Assembly: GCA_963799815.1 (NCBI GenBank)
Contig: CAWCYG010000004.1
Coordinates: forward strand, 682,001 to 746,000
DNA length: 64,000 bases
Origin: JBDTSW01 sp963799815
GTDB lineage: Bacteria > Actinomycetota > Thermoleophilia > Solirubrobacterales > 70-9
Reading direction: 5' to 3'
Numbering within the stretch: position 1 is the first letter of the stretch; each line of letters begins with the position of its first letter. The notes under the pieces are model-generated. The model was given only the letters and a program-made list of their open reading frames with translations, did not search any database and was not told the origin of the DNA. Of this stretch, positions 56,761-64,000 are shown piece by piece. Position numbers and translations under genes: made by a program.

Positions 56761-58346
56761 CCGACCGGAACCCCGCCGGCAGGAATCGTTCTTGGCTGGA
56801 AGGCGTACTCGAGCGACTCCACCAGCGCCTCCCAGGAGGCCTCGATGATGTTCTCCGAGACCCCGATCGTGCCCCAGTCCGAACGGCCGTCCGAGGAGTC
56901 GAGCAGGACCCGCGTGACGGCTCCGGTGCCTTGGTGTTCGTCGAGGATGCGGACCTTGTAGTTGACGAGCTCGATGTCGGCGAGGTGCGGGTGGAGCTCG
57001 GTGATCGCGGAGCGAAGCGCCTTGTCGAGGGCGTTCACCGGGCCGTTTCCCTCGGCCGTGCGCACGTGGCGCTGGCCCTCGACCCAGACCTTGATCGTCG
57101 CCTCGGTCTCCACATGGCCGTCCGCGCGCTTCTCGGTTATCACGCGGAAGCTCTCGAGGCGGAACAGCGCCAGGTAGTCGCCTGCCTCCCGCCGCAGCAT
57201 CAGTTCGAAGGAGGCGTCGGCCGCCTCGTAGTGATAGCCGCGATGCTCACGCTCCTTGACCCGTTCGACCGCGCGCTTCGCCGCCTCGGCGTCGAGTGCG
57301 ATGCCGGCGCGCTCGGCCCGCGAGATCACAGAGCCCTTGCCCGAGAGCTCGGAGATCAGGATGTCGCGGCTGTTGCCGACGAGCTCGGGGCCCAAGTGCT
57401 CGAACGTCCGCGCATCCGCCTGGATCCCGGCCACGTGCATGCCGCCCTTGTGCGCGAACGCATTCCGCCCCACGTACGGCTGATCGGGATCCGGCGCGAG
57501 GTTGCAGATCTCGTCGACGAAGTGCGCGGTCTCGGTCAGCAGGCGCATCCGCTCCGCTGGCACGCACTCGAAGCCGAGCTTGAGCTGCAACGCGGGAAGG
57601 ATCGAGACGAGGTTGGCGTTGCCGCAGCGCTCCCCCACCCCGTTGATCGTGCCCTGGACCATCCTGGCTCCAGCCTCGACCGCGGCGAGCGAGTTCGCGA
57701 CACCCACCTCGGCGTCGTTATGGGCGTGGATCCCGACCTGCGCGCGCTCGCCGAGCTCGGCCACAACCGAGGCCGTCGCCGCCGCGATCGTTCCTGGCAG
57801 CGCGGCGCCGTTCGTATCGCAGAGCGTCACGTTCTCGGCCCCGCCCGCGATCGCCGCGCGCAGGCACTCGAGCGCGTACCCCGAGTCCTCTTGCCACGCG
57901 TCGAAGAAGTGCTCGGCGTCGTAGACGACGCGCTTCCCGTGCGCGCAGCAGTAGGCGACGGAGTCGATGATCATCGCCAGGTTCTCCTCGCGGGAGACCT
58001 TCGTCACCTTCTCGAGGTGTAGCCCCCAGGTCTTACCGACGAGGGTGCACACCGGAGCGAAGCTCGCGACGAGGGTCATCAGCGAAGCGTCCTCCTCGGC
58101 AGCGACCCCGCGGCGCCTCGTCATGCCGAACGCGCACACCGCCGCGTGCTCGAGCTCCACGGTCTCGAGCAGTCGAAAGAGCTCCTCCTCCTTGGGGTTC
58201 GACGAGGGGAAACCAGCCTCGACGTAGTGGACTCCGAGGCGGTCGAGGGCGCGGACAACACGCGCCTTCTCCGCCGCGGACAGCGACATGCCCTGCCCCT
58301 GCATGCCGTCGCGGAGGGTGGTGTCGTAAATATGGACCGAGGTCAC
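56757..58346 (-). CDS. cimA: Citramalate synthase (CimA family)
   Basis: DRE-TIM metallolyase that condenses pyruvate with acetyl-CoA to citramalate, opening a threonine-independent route to 2-oxobutyrate and isoleucine. The N-terminal YDTTLRDGMQGQGMSLS, YVEAGFPSSNPKEEELF, KRVVYDAEHFFDAW and VGIHAHNDAEVGVANSL (metal His pair), and a 180-residue C-terminal regulatory domain are in 529 residues. The RDGMQGQG motif is closer to CimA than to LeuA. Strict assignment needs phylogeny. It shares an operon with leuC, leuD, leuB and ilvE, the enzymes the pathway needs. GAAAGG precedes the GTG start. Confidence 0.92.
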   Translation of the reverse strand: MTSVHIYDTTLRDGMQGQGMSLSAAEKARVVRALDRLGVHYVEAGFPSSNPKEEELFRLLETVELEHAAVCAFGMTRRRGVAAEEDASLMTLVASFAPVCTLVGKTWGLHLEKVTKVSREENLAMIIDSVAYCCAHGKRVVYDAEHFFDAWQEDSGYALECLRAAIAGGAENVTLCDTNGAALPGTIAAATASVVAELGERAQVGIHAHNDAEVGVANSLAAVEAGARMVQGTINGVGERCGNANLVSILPALQLKLGFECVPAERMRLLTETAHFVDEICNLAPDPDQPYVGRNAFAHKGGMHVAGIQADARTFEHLGPELVGNSRDILISELSGKGSVISRAERAGIALDAEAAKRAVERVKEREHRGYHYEAADASFELMLRREAGDYLALFRLESFRVITEKRADGHVETEATIKVWVEGQRHVRTAEGNGPVNALDKALRSAITELHPHLADIELVNYKVRILDEHQGTGAVTRVLLDSSDGRSDWGTIGVSENIIEASWEALVESLEYAFQPRTIPAGGVPVG

Positions 58347-58395
58347 GAATGATGCCTTTCAGTTCGAGTGCTGGAGCGAGGTGTGCGCGCGATCA

Positions 58396-58435
58396 GTCCG
58401 CGCAGCCACGGGGCGGTCAGGCCGCCGTGGCGGAC
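58396..58435 (-). other. Hairpin over the end of the mini-ORF
   Basis: GTCCG with CGGAC (396-400 and 431-435) and CCACGG with CCGTGG (406-411 and 425-430) form a strong stem with a few unpaired bases. The mini-ORF stop lies in its loop. No T-run follows, so it looks more like an attenuation, pausing or processing element than a terminator. Confidence 0.5.
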
Positions 58436-58470
58436 TTAATTCGCTCGACTTCGAACGGGTTCTGCGACAT
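58417..58470 (-). CDS. Mini-ORF of 17 codons between ilvE and cimA
   Basis: It encodes MSQNPFEVERIKSATAA. The ATG overlaps the ilvE stop as TGATG, so translating ribosomes could reinitiate on it. It ends inside a strong hairpin, with cimA starting 71 bases further. It contains only one Ile and one Val, so it is not a classical branched-chain attenuation peptide. It could be a regulatory leader, a small protein, or chance. Confidence 0.35.
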   Translation of the reverse strand: MSQNPFEVERIKSATAA

Positions 58471-59402
58471 CAAGATGTGACTTTACTCGGAACCTCGACG
58501 ATGTCCAGCCACTCGAGGTACTCCTGTGCGCGGCCGTGCAGGGCGTCCTCGAACTTGGACTGGATCACAGTGGTGAGCTCGCCGGCGGGGCCGATCTCGT
58601 GGTCGTCGACCTCGCGGATGGGCACGAGCTCGGCCGCGGTGCCCACGACGAACGCCTCGTCGGCCGTGTAGAGCTCCGAGCGCGCGATCTCTCGCTCCGA
58701 GATCGTGTAGCCGAGGTCGCGAGCGATCTGGATCACGGACTTGCGCGAGATCCCATCCAGGATCGAGGCGACTTGAGGCGGCGTGGCGATCTCCCCCTCG
58801 GCAACGATGAAGATGTTCTCGCCCGACCCTTCGCAGACGAACCCGCGCTCGTCCAGCAGGATCGCCTCCTCGTAGCCGGCCTTCGCCGACTCGGTCTTGG
58901 CGAGGATCGAGTTCAGGTATTGACCCGAGGCCTTGGCATGCGGGATCAAGCCGGCGGGGGAAATCCGCCGCCACGAGGAGACCTTCGCCCTGACGCCGTT
59001 GCGCTTGGCCTCCTCGCCCAGGTAGGCGCCCCACGGCCAGACGGCCACGATCACGTCGACCGGGGCGTCCGGCGCATAGAGACCCATCTCGCCGTAGCCA
59101 CGAAATGCCAAGGGGCGGACGTAGCACGAGCGCAGCTCGCTGCGGCGAATCAACTCGTGGGTGGCCTCACGAATCTCATCGGTCGAGTGCGGGAGCGGCA
59201 GATAAAAGAGCTCCGCGGACTGGGCCAGGCGGTCGAGGTGATCACGGTGACGAAAGATCCCCGGGCCGCGATCGGTCTCATAGCAACGGATGCCCTCGAA
59301 GACCCCGGTCCCGTAATGCAGGCCATGGCTGAGCACGTGGACGGTGGCGTCGTCCCACGCGACGAACTCGCCATTCATCCAGATCCACTCAGACTTCTCC
59401 AC
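58470..59402 (-). CDS. ilvE: Branched-chain amino-acid aminotransferase
   Basis: PLP fold-type IV enzyme for the final step of leucine, isoleucine and valine synthesis. 310 residues: WMNGEFVAWDDATVHVLSHG, HYGTGVFEGIRCYET, and YNSILAKTESAKAGYEEAI with the PLP-binding Lys, followed by LDERGFVCEGSGENIF and the TISEREIARSELYTADEAF motif. The length and spacing fit IlvE group I. It starts with a GTG at 59402, 42 bases after leuB. Confidence 0.94.
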   Translation of the reverse strand: MEKSEWIWMNGEFVAWDDATVHVLSHGLHYGTGVFEGIRCYETDRGPGIFRHRDHLDRLAQSAELFYLPLPHSTDEIREATHELIRRSELRSCYVRPLAFRGYGEMGLYAPDAPVDVIVAVWPWGAYLGEEAKRNGVRAKVSSWRRISPAGLIPHAKASGQYLNSILAKTESAKAGYEEAILLDERGFVCEGSGENIFIVAEGEIATPPQVASILDGISRKSVIQIARDLGYTISEREIARSELYTADEAFVVGTAAELVPIREVDDHEIGPAGELTTVIQSKFEDALHGRAQEYLEWLDIVEVPSKVTS

Positions 59403-59444
59403 GGCTTCCTCTCATCTCGCCCGCGATACCAACCGGAGTATGCC

Positions 59445-60533
59445 CTAGCGATCCAGCTCCGCGAGCACGGCGGCGGTCATCTCCGCCGTGCCGACCTCGA
59501 TCTGCTCGGGGACCTCCGGGAGGGCCGGCGCGTGGCCCTCGTCCCATGCAAGGTCGGGGGTGCGCAGGCCGCGGGCGAGTGCCGCTTCGACGGCCGCTTC
59601 GACGGCTTCCGCCTGATCAGGAAGGCTGAGCCCGTCCCGAAGCATCATCGCCGCCGAGAGGAACGCGGCGAGTGGGTTCGCGATGCCCTTGCCGGCGATG
59701 TCGGGTGCCGTTCCGTGCACGGGCTCAAACACGCCCGGACCGTCGCCTCCGAGGCTCGCCGACGGGAGCATCCCCAGCGAGCCGGTCAGCATCGCGCTCT
59801 CGTCGCTGAGGATGTCCCCGAACATGTTCTCGGTCAGGATCACGTCGAAGGAGGCCGGGTTGGCCACGAGCTGCATGGCGGCGTTGTCGACGAGGAGGTG
59901 GTCGAGCTCGACGTCGGTGCGCTGAGCGGCCAGCCGGGTCACGGTCTCCCGCCAAAGGCGCGAGGTCTCGAGCACGTTCGCCTTGTCGACGGAGGTCACC
60001 CGTCCCCGGCGGCGGGCGGCGGCTTCGAAGCCGACCTCCGCGATCCGCTCGATCTCCGCGACCTCGTAGACACAGGTGTCGTACGCGCGGTCGCCATCCC
60101 GCCCGCTGTCGCCGAAGTAGATGCCCCCCGTGAGCTCGCGAACGACCAGCAAGTCGGTGCCGGCGATGCGATCGGAGCGCAACGGGCTGGCGTCAACAAG
60201 GGCGTTCATCGGCTTTATCGGCCGCAGGTTGGCGAACAGCCCGAGGCCCTTGCGCAGGCCGAGCAAGCCCTGCTCCGGTCGAGGCGCGTTCGGATCGGTG
60301 GTATCCCACTTGGGGCCCCCGACCGCTCCCAAAAGGACGGCGTCGGCGGCCCGGCAGGCCTCCAGGACCTCGTCGCTGAGAGCTGTTCCGTATTCGTCGA
60401 TCGAAATGCCCCCGACCGGATGCGATACGAACTCGAACTCGGCAAGCGCCTCCAGCAGGCGCTGCGTGGCGCCGATGATCTCGGGGCCGATCCCGTCGCC
60501 CGGGAGCAGGACGATGCGCGGCGTCTCGCTCAC
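59445..60533 (-). CDS. leuB: 3-isopropylmalate dehydrogenase
   Basis: Oxidises and decarboxylates 3-isopropylmalate, and in the citramalate route methylmalate. 362 residues from the GTG at 60533: IVLLPGDGIGPEIIGAT, LLGLRKGLGLFANLRPIK, VVRELTGGIYFG, VTSVDKANVLETSRLWRETV with the catalytic Lys, VDNAAMQLVANPASFDV, TENMFGDILSDE and the NAD loop HGTAPDIAGKGIANPLAAF. The start overlaps the methyltransferase stop as GTGA. The longer upstream frame is a shadow of the methyltransferase. Confidence 0.95.
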   Translation of the reverse strand: MSETPRIVLLPGDGIGPEIIGATQRLLEALAEFEFVSHPVGGISIDEYGTALSDEVLEACRAADAVLLGAVGGPKWDTTDPNAPRPEQGLLGLRKGLGLFANLRPIKPMNALVDASPLRSDRIAGTDLLVVRELTGGIYFGDSGRDGDRAYDTCVYEVAEIERIAEVGFEAAARRRGRVTSVDKANVLETSRLWRETVTRLAAQRTDVELDHLLVDNAAMQLVANPASFDVILTENMFGDILSDESAMLTGSLGMLPSASLGGDGPGVFEPVHGTAPDIAGKGIANPLAAFLSAAMMLRDGLSLPDQAEAVEAAVEAALARGLRTPDLAWDEGHAPALPEVPEQIEVGTAEMTAAVLAELDR

Positions 60534-61300
60534 GCGCGGGGTCTCTTCGCCGAGATGTTGAGGCGGACGTAGGCGAAGCGGAGCGGACGGAGCATCGAGC
60601 CGAGCACGCTGTCGATGAATTCGTTCTGGAGCCCCTCCGGAAGCTGGGCCAGATGCGCGCTGAGGCCCACTGACCGTGCGTACTCGCGCGGCTCGGGAGG
60701 CTCGTAGGTGCGGTTCTCCAGCCACACGGCCCCGATCTCGAACCCAGCACGCTGGAGATGGGTCTGCGTATCCCCAACCGACGCGAAGTTGTAGACCGGC
60801 GCCATGCCGCGGAAGTACGGCGCGAAGCGCTCGTCGCCAATCGCCGACTCGATCGCCCGCTTCCACTCGGCGACGTTCCCCTCTCCTCCGCACTGAGCCT
60901 CGAGCTGTCCGCCGGGCCGAAGCACCGCGTGCAGGCGGCGGAAGAGCAGCGCGTGGTCGTCGATCCAGTGGAAGGTGGCGTTCGAGAAGATCGCGTCGAC
61001 CGGCTCGTCCAGCTCGAGCTTGGTGAGGTCTGCCACGCGCAGGTCCACCTGGTCGGGGAACTCCTCCAGATTGGCCCTCGCCTCGTCGATCATCGAGGGC
61101 GAGCCGTCCACGCCGATGACGTGCCCCTCGGGCAGGCGCTCCAAAAGCAGGCGGGTCACGCGTCCGGAGCCACACCCGGCGTCGAGCACCGTCTCGTTTC
61201 CGCTGAGCTCGAGGCGGGAAAGGACCTCCCGGCCCCACTCCTCCTGGTTTGCTGCGACGCGGTGGTAGGTCTGGGCGTCCCAGTCGACCGGCTCGCTCAC
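60530..61300 (-). CDS. SAM-dependent methyltransferase, trans-aconitate 2-methyltransferase-like
   Basis: Class I methyltransferase of 256 residues from a GTG at 61300. Motif I is VLDAGCGSGRVTRLLLE, with VIGVDGSPSMIDEAR, VDAIFSNATFHWIDDH and AVLRPGGQLEAQCGGEGN. The FSNATFHWIDDH segment is close to Tam of enterobacteria. It is set between leuD and leuB with GTGA overlaps on both sides, so it is fully coupled to leucine genes. In yeast the related Tmt1 methylates both trans-aconitate and 3-isopropylmalate. This placement suggests a substrate tied to the LeuCD/LeuB intermediates. Confidence 0.88.
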   Translation of the reverse strand: MSEPVDWDAQTYHRVAANQEEWGREVLSRLELSGNETVLDAGCGSGRVTRLLLERLPEGHVIGVDGSPSMIDEARANLEEFPDQVDLRVADLTKLELDEPVDAIFSNATFHWIDDHALLFRRLHAVLRPGGQLEAQCGGEGNVAEWKRAIESAIGDERFAPYFRGMAPVYNFASVGDTQTHLQRAGFEIGAVWLENRTYEPPEPREYARSVGLSAHLAQLPEGLQNEFIDSVLGSMLRPLRFAYVRLNISAKRPRA

Positions 61301-61881
61301 TGCCCTCCCCCCTTCAAGGCCGTGGTGACGGGCGCGTGGTCGGCGCGCCCGGAGCGCTCGTACGCGTCGATCGCAGCCACGCCCGCAAGGGTCACGGCGA
61401 TGTCGTCGAGTCCGCCGAGGACGCGGCGCTTTATCTCCTCGTCGATGTCGAAGCGGAAGACCCCATCGGCGAAGGTGACGGTCTGATCGTCGACGTCGAT
61501 TCTCGCCTCCCCAGCGGCGGCCAGGGCTTTGCACTCATTCTCGGAGAGGATCACCGGCAGCAGCCCGTTCTTGGTGCAGTTTCCGTAGAAGATGTCGGAG
61601 AACGACGGGGCGATCACGGCCTCGAAGCCGAACTGAAGCAGCGCCCAGACCGCGTGCTCGCGCGACGACCCCGAGCCGAAGTTCGGCCCGGCGACCAGGA
61701 TCGGGTTGGGCTCGAGCGTGATCTCGCCGTCGCGCAGCCAGTCGTAGAAAAGGAACTCTCCGAACCCGGTGCGCTCGATCCGCTTCAGGAACTGCTTCGG
61801 GATGATCTGGTCGGTGTCGACGTCGGCACGGTCGAGCACGGAGACCTTGCCCTCGATCAGGTCTACGGCTTCCATTGGCAT
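61297..61881 (-). CDS. leuD: 3-isopropylmalate dehydratase small subunit
   Basis: Small subunit of isopropylmalate isomerase, 194 residues. VLDRADVDTDQIIPKQFLKR, ILVAGPNFGSGSSREHAVWAL and IAPSFSDIFYGNCTKNGLLPV are the swivelling-domain motifs. The ATG at 61881 directly follows the leuC stop. It ends by overlapping the methyltransferase GTG. The LeuCD complex also isomerises citramalate in the CimA pathway. Confidence 0.96.
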   Translation of the reverse strand: MPMEAVDLIEGKVSVLDRADVDTDQIIPKQFLKRIERTGFGEFLFYDWLRDGEITLEPNPILVAGPNFGSGSSREHAVWALLQFGFEAVIAPSFSDIFYGNCTKNGLLPVILSENECKALAAAGEARIDVDDQTVTFADGVFRFDIDEEIKRRVLGGLDDIAVTLAGVAAIDAYERSGRADHAPVTTALKGGGQ

Positions 61882-63246
61882 CTAGCCCCACTCTCTGATG
61901 TCGACGAAGTGCCCTTCGATCGCTGCGGCTGCGGCCATGCGTGGCGAGACGAGATGAGTGCGCCCGCCCTTGCCCTGCCTGCCCTCGAAGTTGCGGTTGG
62001 ACGTGGACGCGCAGCGCTCGCCTTCAGCGAGCGTGTCTGGATTCATGCCCAGGCACATCGAGCACCCCGCCGAGCGCCAATCGAACCCAGCGGCTCGAAA
62101 GACCTGATCGAGCCCCTCGCTCTCGGCCTGCGCCTTTACCTGAGCCGATCCGGGAACGACCATGGCGTCGACGCTCGCGGCGACCTTGCGGCCGCTGACG
62201 ACCGCAGCCGCCTCGCGCAGATCGGCAACGCGGGCGTTGGTGCAAGAGCCGATGAAGACGCGCTCGAGCGGGATCTCGCGCATCGGCGTGCCTGGGCGCA
62301 GATCCATGTAGCTGAGCGCCCGCTCCTCGGAGTCGTTGCTCGGCTCGGGGACCGGGTCAGTCACCTGCACAACCTGAGCGGGGTTCGTGCCCCAGGTCAC
62401 CATCGGCGAGACCTCACTCGCGTCGACCTCGACCTCGGCGCCGAAGGTGGCGTCCGTCTCGGTGGGCAGCTCGCGCCAGCGTGTGACCGCAGCCTCGAAG
62501 TCCGGAGGTGCCGCGGGGCGGCCCTCCAGCCACTCGAACGTGGTCTCGTCGGGCGCGATCATTCCCGCTCGCCCGCCACCCTCGATCGTCATATTGCAGA
62601 TCGTCATCCGGTTCTCCATCGTGAGCGCCTCGATCGTCTTCCCGGCGTACTCGACCGCGTGGCCGACCATACCGCCGGTCCCACGCTGGCCGATCGTGGC
62701 CAAGATCAGGTCCTTCGCGGTGACCCCGGCTGCGAGCTCGCCCGAGTAGGAGATGCGCATCGACCTCGGCCTGCGCTGGACGAGCGTCTGGGTCGCGAGG
62801 ACGTGCTCCACCTCCGAGGTGCCGATGCCGAACGCGAGTGCGCCGAGGGCTCCGTGGGTGGACGTATGGCTGTCGCCGCAGACGATCGTCATCCCCGGCT
62901 GGGTCACCCCGAGCTCGGGCCCAATCACGTGGACGATGCCCTGATGATCGGAGCCGAGCGAGTAGAGCGGGATCCCGAACTCGCCGCAGTTCGTCTCAAG
63001 CGTCTCGACCTGCTTGCGCGAGAGCTCGTCGGCGATCATGCGGGCCACTGGGGTCCCGTCTGTCGGCACGTTGTGGTCGGCCGTGGCGAGCGTCCTGTCT
63101 GGCCGGCGTACCGTGCGCCCGGCCAGTCGGAGTCCCTCGAACGCCTGCGGGGAGGTGACCTCGTGCACCAGATGAAGGTCGACGTAGACCAGGCCCTTGC
63201 CCACCTCGTGGGCCTCCCAGATCTTGTCGAACAGCGTGCGCGCCAC
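61882..63246 (-). CDS. leuC: 3-isopropylmalate dehydratase large subunit
   Basis: Aconitase-family [4Fe-4S] large subunit, 454 residues. TLFDKIWEAHEVGKG at the N-terminus, YVDLHLVHEVTSPQAFEGLR, VCGDSHTSTHGALGALAFGI, and the cluster cysteines in VFIGSCTNARVADL and SAGCSMCLGMNPDTL are clear. RCASTSNRNFEGRQGKG closes the pattern. I start at the GTG at 63246 (ARTLFDKI), 4 bases beyond the regulator stop, because the further upstream frame is a shadow of the regulator gene. Confidence 0.95.
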   Translation of the reverse strand: MARTLFDKIWEAHEVGKGLVYVDLHLVHEVTSPQAFEGLRLAGRTVRRPDRTLATADHNVPTDGTPVARMIADELSRKQVETLETNCGEFGIPLYSLGSDHQGIVHVIGPELGVTQPGMTIVCGDSHTSTHGALGALAFGIGTSEVEHVLATQTLVQRRPRSMRISYSGELAAGVTAKDLILATIGQRGTGGMVGHAVEYAGKTIEALTMENRMTICNMTIEGGGRAGMIAPDETTFEWLEGRPAAPPDFEAAVTRWRELPTETDATFGAEVEVDASEVSPMVTWGTNPAQVVQVTDPVPEPSNDSEERALSYMDLRPGTPMREIPLERVFIGSCTNARVADLREAAAVVSGRKVAASVDAMVVPGSAQVKAQAESEGLDQVFRAAGFDWRSAGCSMCLGMNPDTLAEGERCASTSNRNFEGRQGKGGRTHLVSPRMAAAAAIEGHFVDIREWG

Positions 63247-63250
63247 GAGC

Positions 63251-63832
63251 TCAGCTCCGGCGTAGCCCTGCGGCGACCACCGCCACGAACTCCGCCTCCC
63301 GCGAGCCCCGGTTCTCGAAATGATGGGGGAGGTCCGCGTCGAAGGTGACGGCGTCGCCGGGCTCCAGGCAGCGCTCTGTGCCGTCAATCACGAGCGTGAG
63401 CTCGCCCTCGAGAGCCATCGCGGTCTCGCGGGAGCCGGGCTCATGAAGCGGTGGGTCGGACGGGCCGCCTGTGGCCGCCCCCGGATCGAGGCGGTGGCGT
63501 GAGACGTCAGCGCGCTGACCCGGCAAGGGTGGGGTCAGCTCCTCGACCCGATGTCCGCCGCGAGCGCGAGCGCGACCCTCGCCCCTGCGAACGATCACGA
63601 CGTGAGGGACCTCGTCAAGGCGCAAGAGCTGGGAGAGGCTGAGGTCGAGGCCCGAGGCAATCTTTCCGGCGATCGCGAGCGTCGGGCTGGTCTCGCCGCG
63701 CTCCACCTGTGAGAGCATCGGCGCCGAGACGCCTGTGCGCTCCGCGAGGTCTCGCAGCGAGAGGTCCATCGAGTCGCGCAAGGCTCGGACCCTCGCCCCC
63801 AGCGCTCCGTTTTCCGTCGCCAGCGTGCTCAC
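63251..63832 (-). CDS. XRE-family transcriptional regulator with C-terminal cupin
   Basis: 193 residues: a helix-turn-helix at about 10-68 (LGARVRALRDSMDLSLRDLA, ERTGVSAPMLSQVERGETSP), then a linker and a cupin domain (SDPPLHEPGSRETAMALEGE, GDAVTFDADLPHHFENRG). Such two-domain regulators sense small molecules in the cupin. It is the first gene of the leu operon. leuC starts 4 bases after its stop, so it likely regulates this operon and itself through the palindrome just upstream of its GTG at 63832. Ligand unknown: a branched-chain intermediate is a guess. Confidence 0.9.
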   Translation of the reverse strand: MSTLATENGALGARVRALRDSMDLSLRDLAERTGVSAPMLSQVERGETSPTLAIAGKIASGLDLSLSQLLRLDEVPHVVIVRRGEGRARARGGHRVEELTPPLPGQRADVSRHRLDPGAATGGPSDPPLHEPGSRETAMALEGELTLVIDGTERCLEPGDAVTFDADLPHHFENRGSREAEFVAVVAAGLRRS

Positions 63833-63835
63833 CGT

Positions 63836-63853
63836 TGTACGTTATCACGTACA
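63836..63853. promoter_or_regulatory. Palindromic candidate operator upstream of the leu regulator
   Basis: TGTACGTTATCACGTACA is an 18-base inverted repeat (7-base arms, 4-base centre) ending 4 bases before the regulator start. On the minus strand its centre contains GATAAC, a plausible -10, so the site could cover the promoter. A further GGTACA half-site lies at 63856-63861. This fits autorepression by the XRE protein. Confidence 0.6.
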
Positions 63854-64000
63854 TCGGTACAGCACCACGCACAGCTATGTCGGCGCCATCGAGCAGGTTG
63901 TGGAGCCTGTGGCGGCTTGCGCGCGGCCTTCCGATTGCGGGCGCTCACTAGGGACCCGGCGCCCGTAACTCAGCCCTCGCCCGTGGGCCGCACCAGGATC
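63854..64000. other. Window-end intergenic sequence
   Basis: Upstream region of the leu regulator. No gene can be supported. A frame on the minus strand running in from beyond 64000 may end near 63973 with ...LVRPTGEG and a stop, but only 28 bases are visible. Confidence 0.3.

Noticed and set aside
60534..61238. A leuB frame extending upstream to nearly 600 residues
   Set aside because: The upstream section is a shadow of the methyltransferase. The GTG at 60533 gives the standard LeuB N-terminus.
63960..64000. GCGCCCGTAACTCAG resembling a tRNA 5' end
   Set aside because: The D-loop GG and TAGAGC-like continuation is missing, and the window ends before any anticodon arm. Not supportable.

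Overview
This window is high-GC chromosomal DNA whose gene set and rRNA suggest a deep-branching actinobacterium, most likely class Thermoleophilia (Solirubrobacterales or Gaiellales relatives). The evidence is the 16S sequence character, SepF, a MurA with Asp in place of the active-site Cys, a Cheo-type LexA box in front of an ImuB/DnaE2 cassette, and a citramalate/leucine operon. Assignment below class level is inference. Nearly all genes are core chromosomal. I saw no insertion sequence, prophage, CRISPR array or tRNA gene.

Layout. 1-15018 is a minus-strand translation, envelope and isoprenoid block reading rpsB-tsf-pyrH-frr-uppS-cdsA-dxr-rseP and then ispG-proS. The usual dxr-rseP-ispG-proS order is broken by an acyl-CoA ligase, an AAC(3)-fold acetyltransferase and a toroid-fold protein of unknown function. 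Endonuclease IV lies on the opposite strand between cdsA and dxr. 15177-20528 continues on the minus strand as cca-pgeF-yggS-sepF-proC-yggT-lspA-rlu, many of them overlapping by 4 bases. A membrane-anchored beta-propeller (20575-21975, plus) faces a histidine operon (21972-27990, minus: hisZ-G-D-B-H-A, a small unknown gene, hisF), with murA just upstream.

29370-36140 is mostly plus strand: an HD-domain protein, an alpha/beta hydrolase, an isocitrate/isopropylmalate dehydrogenase homologue and a branched-chain amino-acid ABC transporter livHMGF. livG is broken by a 2-base shift in an AG repeat. The binding protein livK converges from the other strand across a shared terminator. A frameshifted lipoprotein gene follows. 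Then comes a LexA-controlled mutagenesis cassette: imuB, a small DUF6504-like gene, and dnaE2, which is itself frameshifted in a C6 tract. A K+ channel gene precedes a complete 16S-23S-5S rRNA operon on the minus strand (49512 to 44578), with visible processing stems and terminator and no tRNA in the spacer. tyrS lies upstream of it.

After a divergent class A penicillin-binding protein, 53628-63832 is one long minus-strand biosynthetic operon: XRE-cupin regulator, leuC, leuD, a trans-aconitate-methyltransferase-like gene, leuB, ilvE, a 17-codon mini-ORF with a hairpin, cimA, a DegT-type aminotransferase, argH and a 3-methyladenine glycosylase. CimA, LeuCD and LeuB together could supply 2-oxobutyrate for isoleucine as well as serve leucine synthesis. 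IlvE would carry out the final transamination.

Limits: product names come from motif reading by eye, starts were chosen from overlaps and N-terminal motifs, and the three frameshifts may be sequencing errors. The most unusual points are the embedded methyltransferase and candidate operator in the leu operon, the livG and dnaE2 frame breaks, the SOS cassette, and the duplicated zinc-motif protein at 30981-31310. I did not find a clearly novel multi-gene system.
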